From the NCBI GenBank assembly GCA_964629825.1, contig CAZVUW010000003.1, positions 1-64,000 on the forward strand: DNA of 64,000 nt. Reading direction: 5' to 3'. This document shows positions 8,652 to 17,896 of this stretch, piece after piece. The notes below the pieces were generated by a model, which saw only the letters and a program-made list of their open reading frames with translations, did not search any database and was not told the DNA's origin. Position 1 is the first letter of the stretch, and the number at the start of each line of letters is the position of its first letter. The DNA comes from CAZVUW01 sp964629825 (lineage in GTDB: Bacteria > Actinomycetota > Nitriliruptoria > Euzebyales > Egibacteraceae). The translations under genes were made by a program, and so were the position numbers.

Positions 8652-9020
8652 CTAGCGGGCGCGCAGCGAGTCGCGGATCTCGCGCAGCAGCACGACCTCG
8701 TCGGACTCGGGCGCCGGGGTCTCCTCGACAGCGGGGCGCTGGAAGCGCGCGGCAGCCCGCATGATGAAGAACAGCACCGTCGCGACGATCAGGAAGTTCA
8801 CGAGCGCCGTGAGGAAGGCCCCGACGCGGATCGTGGCGTCACCCAGCGCGAAGCCGATGTCCGAGAAGTCCGGCTCACCGGCCACCGCGGCGATGATCTG
8901 GGCGAGGATGTCATCCGTGAAGGACGTGACCACGGTCGAGAACGCCACACCCAAGATGAAGGCCACCGCCAGGTCGAGCAGGTTGCCGCGGAACAGGAAC
9001 GCCTTGTAATCCGCCCACAT
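8652..9020 (-). CDS. mscL: Large-conductance mechanosensitive channel MscL
   Basis: This pore protein opens under high membrane tension during osmotic downshock. It has 122 aa and the expected layout: an amphipathic N-terminus (MWADYKAFLFRGNLLDLAVA), TM1 (VAFILGVAFSTVVTSF), a short periplasmic loop, TM2 (GAFLTALVNFLIVATVLFFIM) and a cytoplasmic helix rich in charge (LLREIRDSLRAR). The ATG at 9020 has GAGAGGAG about 7 nt upstream. It converges with tsaC over only 22 bp. Confidence 0.96.
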   Translation of the reverse strand: MWADYKAFLFRGNLLDLAVAFILGVAFSTVVTSFTDDILAQIIAAVAGEPDFSDIGFALGDATIRVGAFLTALVNFLIVATVLFFIMRAAARFQRPAVEETPAPESDEVVLLREIRDSLRAR

Positions 9021-9209
9021 GTCGGGACTCCTCTCGCCGTTTTCTCGACTGCCCGAAAGGTCCAGTCTGTAGTGCTGCCGATTTCGGCCGACAGGGTTAC
9101 CTTGCATCACGTGCGGGCCGAAAGCCCTGAACTGGTGCACCATGACGTAGAGAACCTGTGCAGCCGGCAGACCGGGGGCGTGGAGCACCGGCGCGGCGTC
9201 GGAAAGGTG

Positions 9210-9662
9210 ATGGCAGTGGCCGATCCCGCCAGAGGTGGGGGCGGAGAGCAATCCGAGGACGAGTGGCTGGCCGACATCGCCATGCTCACGATCCCGCCGC
9301 ACCCGGGTGTCGGTGGCGACGAGCTGGCGACCGCGCAGGAGCTCGCCGGATCCCTTGCGGCCCATGCGCGTGCGCTGCTCGAGGCGGACATCGTCGACCG
9401 CGACGAATGCCCGCCGGACTGCGGGTTCTGCCGCCAACGCGCCGGCTCGTGCGATCTGGCTAGGGACCTCGCCCGGGTGCTTCCGGCCGCCGGGACCGCT
9501 GCCAGCGCCAGCATCGACAGCTACCGCGCAGCGCTCGCTCGCGCGGGTGGCGCCGTGTTCGTGTGCCGCCGCACGCTGCACCCCGCCGGGACCTGCCTGT
9601 TCAGCCTCCCCGGAGGCGATCTGTGCGGGCGCGTGCTGGCGGCAACCCACCGCCTCGGCTGA
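9210..9662 (+). CDS. Hypothetical Cys-containing protein
   Basis: I do not recognise this protein of about 150 aa. An acidic N-terminal half (EQSEDEWLADIAMLTIPPHP) is followed by a region with a compact cysteine group CPPDCGFC, another Cys in AGSCDLARDLARVL, and a C-terminal set FVCRRTLHPAGTCLFSLPGG..LCG. The spacing could bind zinc or an iron-sulfur cluster, but it matches no family I can name. The start is uncertain: ATG at 9210 has GGAAAGG too close, while the in-frame GTG at 9216 would have it at a normal distance. It is divergent from mscL and stands alone; composition in this frame looks coding. Confidence 0.55.
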   Translation: MAVADPARGGGGEQSEDEWLADIAMLTIPPHPGVGGDELATAQELAGSLAAHARALLEADIVDRDECPPDCGFCRQRAGSCDLARDLARVLPAAGTAASASIDSYRAALARAGGAVFVCRRTLHPAGTCLFSLPGGDLCGRVLAATHRLG

Positions 9663-9710
9663 TCGAGAGCTCCCAGATCGCCCCGTACGGCCCTGTGCGC
9701 TGAGCGCCCG

Positions 9711-9914
9711 CTAGTCCCCCGGGAGGACGTCGCGCTCGATGACCCTCCACAGGGCGACTCCGGCCTCGGGGCCGTCGAGGTGTGCAAGCGCAGCGACGGT
9801 GACGTCCCAGCCGAACTGGCACAGCAGGATCGTCACGGCCTCATCCACTCCGACGGTGGAGATCAGCGCGCGGGCGACGCCCGCGACGCTGGCCAGGCGG
9901 GGAGACGGTCTCAC
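9711..9914 (-). CDS. Small hypothetical protein, 67 aa
   Basis: This short protein starts at GTG with a strong AGGAG six bases upstream. It is predicted to be a small helical, mildly acidic protein (GVDEAVTILLCQFGWDVTVAALAHLDG) with no signal peptide or membrane helix. It follows the 9933-10412 gene by 18 bp on the same strand, probably as the last gene of the recD2 transcript. No family recognised. Confidence 0.5.
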   Translation of the reverse strand: MRPSPRLASVAGVARALISTVGVDEAVTILLCQFGWDVTVAALAHLDGPEAGVALWRVIERDVLPGD

Positions 9915-9932
9915 GGGGGGTCTCCTGTTACG

Positions 9933-10412
9933 TCAGCGGGTCGTCCAGACGGGGTGGCCGAGGTAGCACATCTGCGGAGGGAACTCGCCCATGACCCGCG
10001 TCTCCAGGCCGGCCTCGCGCCCGGAGGCATCGAGCTCATCGGGTTCTGCATCGCCGGCGACGAAGCGCCGCAGGACGCTCACGAAGCCGTCGTCGAACAG
10101 CGGGAAGGCCACGTCGAGGACCGAGAACGGCCCCTCGCTCCCATCCGATCCGAGGGCGACCCACACGTGGTCCACCTCGGCACCGCGCAGGTCCAAGCCG
10201 CCGCGGTAGACGGTCGCGCGCAGCGCCAGACCGTCTAGGAGGTCGACCACCCGGCTGACCGCTCGGCGCGGATGCAACGGCGAGAACGGCTCGACGGCGT
10301 GCGCCGCCGCAAGCCGCGACTGCAGCTCCACCGACACCTCTGGCGGCAGCGGTGTGGGTTGGAACAGGATCCTCTTGGCAGCTATGGCCGTCTCACCTCC
10401 GTAGCTGTCCAA
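9933..10412 (-). CDS. Hypothetical protein downstream of recD2
   Basis: I do not recognise this protein of about 159 aa. It has a plausible alpha/beta pattern: PLPPEVSVELQSRLAAAHAVEPF, then VDHVWVALG, SVLDVAFPLFDDGFVSVLRRFVAGD, and the C-terminal MGEFPPQMCYLGHPVW. No ATG lies near the expected start. A TTG at 10412 with GAAAGG ~10 nt upstream overlaps the recD2 3' end by 20 nt and is my best choice; the GGAGGT at ~10395 would instead favour a non-standard start a little downstream. The overlap suggests translational coupling with recD2. Confidence 0.5.
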   Translation of the reverse strand: MDSYGGETAIAAKRILFQPTPLPPEVSVELQSRLAAAHAVEPFSPLHPRRAVSRVVDLLDGLALRATVYRGGLDLRGAEVDHVWVALGSDGSEGPFSVLDVAFPLFDDGFVSVLRRFVAGDAEPDELDASGREAGLETRVMGEFPPQMCYLGHPVWTTR

Positions 10413-12726
10413 TGTCGGCCGCCTTTCGGGAGACCTGCGCGGTCTCATCGCGGGGGGTTGCAGGGGGCCGTGCATCCATTCCCACCGCAAGCCGCTCTTG
10501 CACCGCTGCGTCCACGATCCGCTGGGCAAGGCGGGTGCGCCGGTGCCGCACTCCGGAGCCCGTGCGGCGGGCTGCGACGGGCACCAGGCCGGCGTCGCCG
10601 ACCAGGAGCAAGCCGCGCGAGGCCCGGGTGATCGCCGTGTAGACCAGCTCTCGCCAGAGCATCGGCCGGTGCGAGGGGTCGAGGACGAAGACGACCACGG
10701 GCCACTCGCCGCCCTGGCTCTTGTGGACCGTCAGGCACCAGGCCGGCGCGAGGTCGTCGACCTTGTCCGCTGGGTAGTCAACCACCCCGTGCGCGAACGA
10801 GACCTTCAGCGTGCGCTGGGCCGGCAGGACCTCGACGACCTCACCGATGTCGCCGTTGGCGACCTCGAGCTCCGCGTCGTTGCGGGTGGCCACCACCCGA
10901 TCGCCCTCGTTGAAGCCGGCCACCGCGGCGCGGCCGAGGGCCGGGTTGAGCCGTCGCTTCAGCCCGTCGTTGAGCGCGTTGACGCCGGCCGGACCGCGGT
11001 ACATCGGCGCCAGCACCTGCACCTGCGAGCTCGGGCACCCGAAGAACTCAGGCGCGCGCACGGCGACGATCTCTGCGACGCGGTCGACCACGGTGGCGGC
11101 GACCTCGGGCACCACGAACACGTCGTTGTCGCGTCCGGACAGCGCAGCGACCGTACCCGAGTTGACCTCGTGTGCGAGCGTCACGATGCGGCTCTGAGCG
11201 GCCTGCCGATGCACCTTGGTCAGCCGGGTCGCCGCAACGGGCGCATCCGGACCGCCGCTGACCTCCGGGCTCAGGAGGTCGCGCAGGACGGCCCCGGCGC
11301 CGACCGAGGGCAGCTGATCCGCATCTCCGACCAGCACCAGGTGCGCTCCGTCGTCGACCGCGGTCGCCAGCGCCGCGGCCAGCCGCACGTCCGCCATTGA
11401 CCACTCGTCGGCGATGACGACGTCGAAGGGCAGGCGGCGCTCGTCGCCGTAGCCGAACGTGAACCCGCCGACCTCGTCCGAGCCGTCATCGCCTCCGCCC
11501 GGGCGCGCCTCGAGCAGGCGGTGGACCGTGGCCGCGCCATGGCCGGTCACCTCCTCCATGCGCCGGGCAGCTCGCCCGGTCGGTGCGCACAGGGCGAGGT
11601 TGAGCCCCTCGCGCTCGCAGACCCGCACCAGCTCCAGGATCGTGCGCGTCTTCCCCGTCCCCGGGCCGCCGGTGATCACCGAGACCTGATGCTCAAGGAC
11701 GGCGCGGACGGCGGCGGCCTGCTCCTCGGTGAGCGCCTCGTCGGGCTCGTAGCCGTCGGCAACCCGCCGCAGCCGTGAGGGCGCCGAGACCAGGCGTGCG
11801 ATCGCCGCGGCCAGGTCGCCCTCCGCCTTCAGGTCGGCGGGGGTGTACCAGAGCACCTCGTCGGCCGCTGCCGTCTCCTCACGTCGCAGGCGCCCCTGGC
11901 GTGCCGCGCGGTCGAGTCCGACGCGGACCAGGTCGGGTGCGACGCCGAGCAGCTGGACCGACTCGTCGAGCAGCTCCTGCTCGGTCAGGGCGACGTGCCC
12001 GTAGCGCGCCGTGCGCTGGCGGTGCGCCGCCTCCACCCCCGCTGAGAGCCGACGCGGGTCGTCTCGGGCGATCCCGGCGGCCCGTCCAAGCGCGTCGAGG
12101 TGCTTCCAGGTGACCCCGCGGACGGTCCGGAACGCGAACGGGTCGGTGGTCAGGAGCTCGATCGCCGACTCGCCGAAGCGGCGGTGGACCGCGGTGGCGA
12201 CGCTGGCGGGCAGCCCGGCCTCGGACAGCCGGCGGACCAGCTCCGCGAGGGCGCCGGCGGATTGCCAGCTCTCGGCGATCGTCGCGGCTAGCGCCGACGA
12301 TATGCCCTTCACCGCGGCCAGCCGGTGCGGCTCGTCGGCGATCACGGTGCCGACGTCCAGCCCGAACCGATCGACCAGACGGCGCGCCAGCGTGCGGCCC
12401 ACGCCGGGGAATCGCTCCGATGACAGGAACGCAACCAGGCCGTCGCTGCTGCGGGGGCGGTCGAGCTCGTAGGCGAGGGCGGCGAACGTGGGTCCGTAAC
12501 GCTCGTGATCGGTCCAGCGCCCCAGCAGTCGGACCGGCTGGCCCACCACCAGGTCGCTCAGAGGTCCGCTTGCACGCGCGGAATCGGTCGCGTCATCGCC
12601 CACCACCTCGACCACGGCGAAGCCGGTCGAGGGGTTCGCGAAGATCACCGCCGCGACCTCGCCCGTCAGCACCTCGGTGCTCGACGCCTCGGGCGGGCGC
12701 GTCCGACCGGAGCGCTGCGCAGCCAT
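10393..12726 (-). CDS. recD2: ATP-dependent RecD-like DNA helicase RecD2
   Basis: This is a superfamily 1B 5'-3' helicase of the RecD2 type, found in bacteria without RecBCD and linked to DNA repair and replication-fork handling. The 777-aa protein has the long N-terminal OB/HhH region (EVLTGEVAAVIFANPSTGFAV; FPGVGRTLARRLVDRFG), Walker A GGPGTGKTRT near residue 350, motif II VIADEWSMAD, the GDADQLPSVGAG motif III, and C-terminal motifs CLTVHKSQGGEWPVVVF and YTAITRA. No recB or recC is nearby. The N-terminal length separates it from the RecBCD alpha subunit. It is probably co-transcribed with the two small genes downstream. Confidence 0.94.
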   Translation of the reverse strand: MAAQRSGRTRPPEASSTEVLTGEVAAVIFANPSTGFAVVEVVGDDATDSARASGPLSDLVVGQPVRLLGRWTDHERYGPTFAALAYELDRPRSSDGLVAFLSSERFPGVGRTLARRLVDRFGLDVGTVIADEPHRLAAVKGISSALAATIAESWQSAGALAELVRRLSEAGLPASVATAVHRRFGESAIELLTTDPFAFRTVRGVTWKHLDALGRAAGIARDDPRRLSAGVEAAHRQRTARYGHVALTEQELLDESVQLLGVAPDLVRVGLDRAARQGRLRREETAAADEVLWYTPADLKAEGDLAAAIARLVSAPSRLRRVADGYEPDEALTEEQAAAVRAVLEHQVSVITGGPGTGKTRTILELVRVCEREGLNLALCAPTGRAARRMEEVTGHGAATVHRLLEARPGGGDDGSDEVGGFTFGYGDERRLPFDVVIADEWSMADVRLAAALATAVDDGAHLVLVGDADQLPSVGAGAVLRDLLSPEVSGGPDAPVAATRLTKVHRQAAQSRIVTLAHEVNSGTVAALSGRDNDVFVVPEVAATVVDRVAEIVAVRAPEFFGCPSSQVQVLAPMYRGPAGVNALNDGLKRRLNPALGRAAVAGFNEGDRVVATRNDAELEVANGDIGEVVEVLPAQRTLKVSFAHGVVDYPADKVDDLAPAWCLTVHKSQGGEWPVVVFVLDPSHRPMLWRELVYTAITRASRGLLLVGDAGLVPVAARRTGSGVRHRRTRLAQRIVDAAVQERLAVGMDARPPATPRDETAQVSRKAADIGQLRR

Positions 12727-12776
12727 GTGGCGAGTGTGCCAGCCGGCGGGGGCTCGGCCGGCCAGCGGCGCCGGAT

Positions 12777-12796
12777 CCCTGTTGGAAACGACAGGG
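12777..12796 (-). terminator. Short hairpin between two minus-strand genes
   Basis: CCCTGT and ACAGGG pair across an 8-nt loop in the 90-bp gap between the coiled-coil protein gene and recD2. It could terminate or attenuate the upstream transcript. There is no T-run, so the call is weak. Confidence 0.3.
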
Positions 12797-12816
12797 CCCG
12801 GCCACCTCAGGCTGAT

Positions 12817-13581
12817 CTACGAGACGCTGTCAGGCGCCGTGCCCTCGGCCACGTTGATATCCAGCTCGCTGAGGTCGGCGGTGCGCTGGTCATCCTGTGG
12901 CGTGCTGCGCCCCTCGTCGGCCAGGTCGGTGCCGCCGCTGGAACCCGTGGAAGGAGCCGCTGCCGGCAGGTCCGTGGCCGGTGCCGGCGGCTCGTGGTCG
13001 GCGAGGCGCTGCGCGGCCTCGGCGAGGTCCTCACGGGCCTGGCGCTCGTTCTGGCTCGACATCATCTTGGCGGCGGCGAAGCCCAGCGCTGCACCCACCA
13101 TCGCCCACATCCAGCCGGCTACGCGCGGCTTGCGCGTCACGCCGAGCCTGCGGGCGGCCTTCCCGGTCCCAAGCCATCCGCCCAGGACGGCGAGGGTCGC
13201 GTCCGTGGCCTCGCGGGCGCGCTTGGTCGCCTCCTTGGTGGCCGCCGCCTCACGCAGCTGCTTAGACAGCGCGGCTGCACGAGCGTCGAGGTCGGACTCC
13301 TGCCACATGGCCTTCGCCAGCGCCGCCAGCTCGCTGCCCTTGGCCTGGGCGAGCTCGGCGATCTCGCCGCCGCGGGCCTGCGCCTTGCCGACGGCGTCGC
13401 TCTCGCGCAGCCGCTCGGCCAAGAGCCGTGCGCGCTCCTGCGCGATCTCACCGGCCTTCTCGGCGAGGTCCGCCAGCTCGGCCGCGCGCTCCTGCATGCG
13501 GTCCGCGGAGCGCGAGCCGCCCTTGCGCGCCGCCTTGAGGAGCTTCCCCGAGCTCTTCTTCATCTTCGTCTTGGTCGTCAT
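12817..13581 (-). CDS. Coiled-coil protein with one C-terminal membrane segment
   Basis: This 254-aa protein is of unknown function. Residues ~20-160 are a long Ala/Glu/Lys-rich helix or coiled coil (MQERAAELADLAEKAGEIAQ and similar), resembling apolipoprotein- or YtxH-like helical repeats. A basic stretch (RKPRVAGW) and a single hydrophobic segment (MWAMVGAALGFAAAKMM) follow. The last ~70 residues are a disordered Ser/Pro/Asp-rich tail. ATG at 13581 has GGGGAGAGG upstream. It may act as a membrane-tethered scaffold or stress protein, but nothing in the sequence fixes this. Confidence 0.72.
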   Translation of the reverse strand: MTTKTKMKKSSGKLLKAARKGGSRSADRMQERAAELADLAEKAGEIAQERARLLAERLRESDAVGKAQARGGEIAELAQAKGSELAALAKAMWQESDLDARAAALSKQLREAAATKEATKRAREATDATLAVLGGWLGTGKAARRLGVTRKPRVAGWMWAMVGAALGFAAAKMMSSQNERQAREDLAEAAQRLADHEPPAPATDLPAAAPSTGSSGGTDLADEGRSTPQDDQRTADLSELDINVAEGTAPDSVS

Positions 13582-13733
13582 GCCTCTCCCCTGTCTTGTC
13601 TGCGTGCCGCACGGCGCCCCGCAGGAGTGCTTCCCCTCCCAATCCCCGCGACCGCCGACACGGAAACGGGCGCAGGGGGCACCCAGACGCCACAATTGCG
13701 TCGATCGGGGTCGGGCGAGCAAGCGAAAGGCCG

Positions 13734-14495
13734 ATGGTCCAGACACTGCGCCTCGCCGTGGCCACCGCGGTGCTCGTGCTGCTCGGGCGGGCGGCGCGGG
13801 TGGCCTGGCCCAACCGCCGCCTGGCCTACGTCGTCTGGCGGCGCATCCGGCCCCGTCATGTCCTCGGCAGCATCGCCCTCCTCGCGGCGGTGCTGACGGT
13901 CGCGCTGGGTCTGCTCCAGCTGGTGCCGATCACCCGCATCGGGCTGGGCAGCCTCATCGGCCTGGGCACCAACGCCGTGTTCGCGCCCCTCGAGGAGGTC
14001 AGCATGCGCACGCGCGGCACCGGCCTCGGCGGCGCCACCACGGGTGCGGGCGCCCCGGAGGGCGCCACCAGCCTCCTCCTGCTCCTCGGCGTGGCCGTCT
14101 TCCTGATCGGTCTGCTTCTGCTGTTCCCCTGGCTCGCCTACGTCGAGGAGCGCACGTTCCGTGAGGGCCTCGAGAACGCCGGCCTGCTTGGGGAGGTCGT
14201 AGCCGCCCTTCGCTTCGGGCTGGTGCACCTCGTGATGCTCATCCCGCTTGCGGCGGCGCTGGCGATCTCGGTTGCCGGCTTCACCTACGGACGGCTGTAC
14301 CTGCGCGCGCACCGCCGCGCCAGCGCCCGCCAGGTCGTGGTGGAGGGCCCTGCCGGGACGGCTTCGATCCCGGTGTCACCCGCCAGGGCGCGGGCGGAGG
14401 CCGTCCTGGAGTCGACGGTCTGGCACGCGACCTTCAACAGCCTGATCGTGCTGGCGGTGCTGGCGGGCTTCGTTCTGGAGGCCGTGCTCCGGTAG
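13734..14495 (+). CDS. CPBP-family intramembrane endopeptidase-like protein
   Basis: This 253-aa membrane protein has about five or six hydrophobic segments. Three short motifs match the CPBP (Abi/CAAX-processing-like) glutamate protease family in order: EERTFREG (EExxxR), FGLVH (FxxxH) and HATFN (HxxxN) near the C-terminus. In the family these Glu, His and Asn residues form the intramembrane active site. The segment between the first and second membrane groups is Gly/Thr-rich (TRGTGLGGATTGAGAPEG). ATG at 13734 follows GAAAGG. Family members process prenylated proteins, bacteriocin-related or signalling substrates; the substrate here is unknown. Confidence 0.68.
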   Translation: MVQTLRLAVATAVLVLLGRAARVAWPNRRLAYVVWRRIRPRHVLGSIALLAAVLTVALGLLQLVPITRIGLGSLIGLGTNAVFAPLEEVSMRTRGTGLGGATTGAGAPEGATSLLLLLGVAVFLIGLLLLFPWLAYVEERTFREGLENAGLLGEVVAALRFGLVHLVMLIPLAAALAISVAGFTYGRLYLRAHRRASARQVVVEGPAGTASIPVSPARARAEAVLESTVWHATFNSLIVLAVLAGFVLEAVLR

Positions 14496-14503
14496 AGGCC
14501 CAC

Positions 14504-16483
14504 CTAGCGGCGGGACCGCAGGTGCTCCCGCACGACCAGGCGCCCCAGGTCGGCCAGGTCCGGGTACAGGATCCGGCCGCCCATCCGGGAGACCATGTGC
14601 TCCACGAACTCGGCGGCGCCGGGGTCGTGATCCAGCAGGAACACGTTGAGGGTCGCCCCGGTGCGAGCCAGCCGCAGCCCCTCCTGCAGAGTCAGGCGCA
14701 GAGTCCGCGGTTCGGGCGGCCAGGCGAACAGCGCCCGCGGCCCGTCGGGGCCGTCCTCCAGGTGCGCCGTGGGCTCACCGTCGGTGACCATCACCACCTG
14801 GTGGTCCGAGTCCGGCGCGGCGGCCAGGAGGCGCCGGGCGAGCAGGAAGGCATGCTGCATGTTGGTGCCGTAGACGCGCTCCCAGCCGGTCACGAGCAGG
14901 TTGCGCGGCTCGATCTGGCGGGCGTAGTCGCTGAAGCCGACGATGTGCAGGCGGTCCTCGGGGAACTTGGACGCGACCAGGGAGGACAGCGCCAGCGCCA
15001 TGCGCTTGGCGGGCTCCCAGTTGCCGCGCAGCGGCATCGAGAACGACATGTCGAGCAGCAGCACGGTGGTCACGCGAACCCGCCGCTCGGCCTCGGCCAG
15101 GGCGAAGTCCTCCGCCTTAAGCCGCACCCTTCCATCCGGCGGCCCCTCTACCGCTCCGCGCAGGATCGCATTGCTCACCGTCCGCGCGACGTCCAACCGG
15201 AACGGATCACCGAAGCGCAGCGGTCGGGTGCTGCCGGTCGGCTCGCCCTCGCCTCCGGCGGCGCTGGTGCGGTGGGCGCCGGTCGTGCCCTCGACCAGAC
15301 GTCCGTAGATGCGCGCGAGGGCCTGGTCACCCAGGCGGCGGATGCCCCGGGCGGTCAGCTCGAGCCGGCCGTGGCGCCGGCGCACGGCGCCGGCCTCCTC
15401 GAGCACGCGCTCGATCTCCCGGAGCGCCCGCAGGTCGCGGACGGCCTCACCGCCCAGCGCGCGCCGCAGCGCGTCCTCGTCGACGTCCTCCAGGCGCGCC
15501 CCGGCGTAGTCCTGGCTGAGCTGCTCACCCAGGTCGGTCAGCTCCTGCAGGTGCTCCATCCAGTCGACGGCGCCGGACAGCGACTCGCTGGCCCAGCCCT
15601 CCGGCTCGGCCCCGGGCAGCGGCTCGCGCCAGCCGAGCTCGGGGAACCGCGACTCCAGCGCGCGCCGGAGCTGGTCCGCTTCGAAGGACAGGTCCAGGTC
15701 GCCGAGGAGGTCCTCCGCCAGCGCCGCGAGCTGGGCACGCTGATCGGGGCTCAGCCCCGCCAGCAGGCGGCTCATGGCGGCCATGCGGCGCGCGAGCTCC
15801 TCCAGCAGCTCCTCGAGGTTCTGCGGCGCGTCATCGCGGCCATCCCAGCCCAGGTGCGATCCCCAGCGCCGGGCGAACTCCTCGAAGTCCGCAGTGGTGT
15901 CCTCGCCGCGCGCGTCCTTGGCGATCATCGCGTTGAGGTCGCCGAGCAGCTGCCGCGTGGCCTCCAGATCCTCCGGGCTCATGCTCCCGAGGGCGCCGGC
16001 GAGACGTCCGAACGTGGCGTCCGCCACGTCCCGGCGCAGTTCTTCGAGCAGGGCGTTGAAGTCGCTCTCGGCCCGTGGGTCGCTCCAGCGGTGGCTCTGC
16101 AGGCCGGCGATGCGACCGCCCACGTCAGAGGGCAGTCGGTCCAGCTCGTCGCGACGCGCGCCCGCGTCCGGCGAGGCGTCGGCGTCCAGGGCCGCACGCT
16201 CGCGGGCGAGGATGTCCTCCAGACGCTCGGCGATCCGCGCCAGCGGCCCCTCCACCCCCATGCGCTGCAGCTCGCGCCGCCGGGCCTCCTCAACGCGGCG
16301 GCGCAGGTCCGCCAGGCCGGCGGTGCGGCCGGACAGCCCGCGCCGCAGCAGGCGCTCGAGCGCCTCGCCCACGTCGGTCCCCGACAGGAGCTCGTCGTGC
16401 AGCTCGTCGAGCACGCCCTCGGCCGTGATGTCGGGCGGGAAGGGCTCCTGCTCGCCGGACCAGCGCTGGTAGCGGACGCGCAT
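14504..16483 (-). CDS. VWA-domain protein partnered with a MoxR AAA ATPase
   Basis: This 659-aa protein has a long helical N-terminal two-thirds rich in acidic and Leu residues and a C-terminal von Willebrand A domain. The metal-ion-dependent adhesion site is visible as DMSFS in VLLLDMSFSMPL, with DGEPTAH as the second metal-binding part. It ends with FLLDHDPGAAEFVEHMVSRMGGR. The gene lies 3 bp downstream of the MoxR ATPase gene on the same strand. In MoxR-VWA systems the pair acts as a chaperone that inserts metals or remodels protein complexes (family knowledge). Target unknown; magnesium chelatase D function is unlikely without the other subunits. Confidence 0.82.
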   Translation of the reverse strand: MRVRYQRWSGEQEPFPPDITAEGVLDELHDELLSGTDVGEALERLLRRGLSGRTAGLADLRRRVEEARRRELQRMGVEGPLARIAERLEDILARERAALDADASPDAGARRDELDRLPSDVGGRIAGLQSHRWSDPRAESDFNALLEELRRDVADATFGRLAGALGSMSPEDLEATRQLLGDLNAMIAKDARGEDTTADFEEFARRWGSHLGWDGRDDAPQNLEELLEELARRMAAMSRLLAGLSPDQRAQLAALAEDLLGDLDLSFEADQLRRALESRFPELGWREPLPGAEPEGWASESLSGAVDWMEHLQELTDLGEQLSQDYAGARLEDVDEDALRRALGGEAVRDLRALREIERVLEEAGAVRRRHGRLELTARGIRRLGDQALARIYGRLVEGTTGAHRTSAAGGEGEPTGSTRPLRFGDPFRLDVARTVSNAILRGAVEGPPDGRVRLKAEDFALAEAERRVRVTTVLLLDMSFSMPLRGNWEPAKRMALALSSLVASKFPEDRLHIVGFSDYARQIEPRNLLVTGWERVYGTNMQHAFLLARRLLAAAPDSDHQVVMVTDGEPTAHLEDGPDGPRALFAWPPEPRTLRLTLQEGLRLARTGATLNVFLLDHDPGAAEFVEHMVSRMGGRILYPDLADLGRLVVREHLRSRR

Positions 16484-16486
16484 CGC

Positions 16487-17896
16487 TCAGGCCGTGTAGC
16501 GGAAGGAGCCGGGGCCGAGGTCGTGCCGGTCGAGACGCCGTGACAGGTGCAGCCCCTCGAGCGCCATCTCCAGGGCGGAAGCGGCGAGCGCCGGCGACTC
16601 CTCCTCCACGCCGAGCGCCCCGAGGAGCCGCGCCAGCCCCGGAACACCGGAGCGCAGCTGGGCCAGCAGCTCCTCCCCCGGCACCAGATCGCCGGTCTCG
16701 ACGGCCAGGCCGGTCTCGAACAGCTCCACCAGCCTCGTGAGGTCGGTGCCGCCGACGCGGCGTCGGAAGACCTCGAGCAGCGCGCGCCGAAGGGTTCGCT
16801 CGAGGATGTCGGCCTCCCGTCCCTCCTCGAAGGTCTCGAACTCGATCTTCCCGAGCCCGGCGGTCAGCACCTGTGCGAGGTCGCACGGTCGCGCGACCGC
16901 GCGCTCCTCGCCGGTGCGCACCGCGCGGCGCAGCGCCGAGGCGGCGAGCGTCTCGTACGCCCCGATCGAGAACCGCACGCTGACCCCCGAGCGCTGGTTC
17001 ACCTCCGGAGCGGAGCGCAGCGCCCGCGTGTACGCGGCGATGACCTCGGTGAGGAAGGCCGGGACGACCACCTCGGGCAGGTCGCCCCCGCCGATCGGCG
17101 CCGCCTTGGCCACGATCACCTCGGCCTCGAGCTGGGCGCTCAGCGGGTAGTGCGTGCGGACCTCGGCGCCGAAGCGGTCCTTGAGCGGCGTGATGATGCG
17201 ACCGCGGTTGGTGTAGTCCTCCGGGTTGGCCGTGGCCACGACCAGCAGGTCCAGCGGCAGGCGCAGCGAGTAGCCGCGCACCTGGACGTCGCGCTCCTCC
17301 ATGACGTTGAGCAGCGCCACCTGGATGCGCTCGGCCAGGTCGGGCAGCTCGTTGATGGCGACGATGCCGCGGTTGTGGCGGGGCACGAGCCCGTAGTGGA
17401 TGGTCTCCTCGTCGGCGAGGTAACGGCCCTCGGCGACCTTGATGGGATCCACGTCGCCGATGAGGTCGGCGACGGCGATGTCCGGGGTGGCCAGCTTCTC
17501 GGCGTAGCGGCGCTCTCGGCCGACCCACTCGATCGGAGTGTCATCGCCGCGCTCCGCGACCAGCGCCCGGGCGTATGGGGAGAACGGCCGGTACGGGTGG
17601 TCCAGCACCTCGCTGCCCGCGACCACCGGGATCTCCTCGTCCAGGAGCTCCTGCAGCGAGCGCAGGATCATGCTCTTGGCCTGGCCGCGCTCGCCGAGGA
17701 GGATCAGATCGTGGCCGGCGAGCAGCGCCGTCTCGAGGGCGGGAAGGACCGTGTCGTCGAAGCCGAGCACGCCGTCCACGACCGGTCTGCCGGCCCGCAG
17801 GCGGGCCGCGGTGTTGGCGGCCACCTCCTGCTTCACCGTGCGCAGCGGGTAGCCGGACGCGCGCAGCTCCCCGAGGGTGGCCGGTCGGTGCGCCAT
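16487..17896 (-). CDS. MoxR/ChlI-type AAA+ ATPase
   Basis: This is an AAA+ chaperone-type ATPase, 469 aa. It shows a P-loop variant LGERGQAKS, sensor/arginine-finger features around IVAINELPDLAERIQVALLNVMEERDVQVRG and VVATANPEDYTNRGRIITPLKDRF, followed by the helical lid. The insert pattern fits the MoxR/RavA and magnesium-chelatase I clade rather than classic AAA. ATG at 17896 has AGGAG about 6 nt upstream. The VWA gene follows after 3 bp, so the two products very likely work as one machine. The 5' side is a 205-bp divergent region facing the 18102 gene. Confidence 0.88.
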   Translation of the reverse strand: MAHRPATLGELRASGYPLRTVKQEVAANTAARLRAGRPVVDGVLGFDDTVLPALETALLAGHDLILLGERGQAKSMILRSLQELLDEEIPVVAGSEVLDHPYRPFSPYARALVAERGDDTPIEWVGRERRYAEKLATPDIAVADLIGDVDPIKVAEGRYLADEETIHYGLVPRHNRGIVAINELPDLAERIQVALLNVMEERDVQVRGYSLRLPLDLLVVATANPEDYTNRGRIITPLKDRFGAEVRTHYPLSAQLEAEVIVAKAAPIGGGDLPEVVVPAFLTEVIAAYTRALRSAPEVNQRSGVSVRFSIGAYETLAASALRRAVRTGEERAVARPCDLAQVLTAGLGKIEFETFEEGREADILERTLRRALLEVFRRRVGGTDLTRLVELFETGLAVETGDLVPGEELLAQLRSGVPGLARLLGALGVEEESPALAASALEMALEGLHLSRRLDRHDLGPGSFRYTA

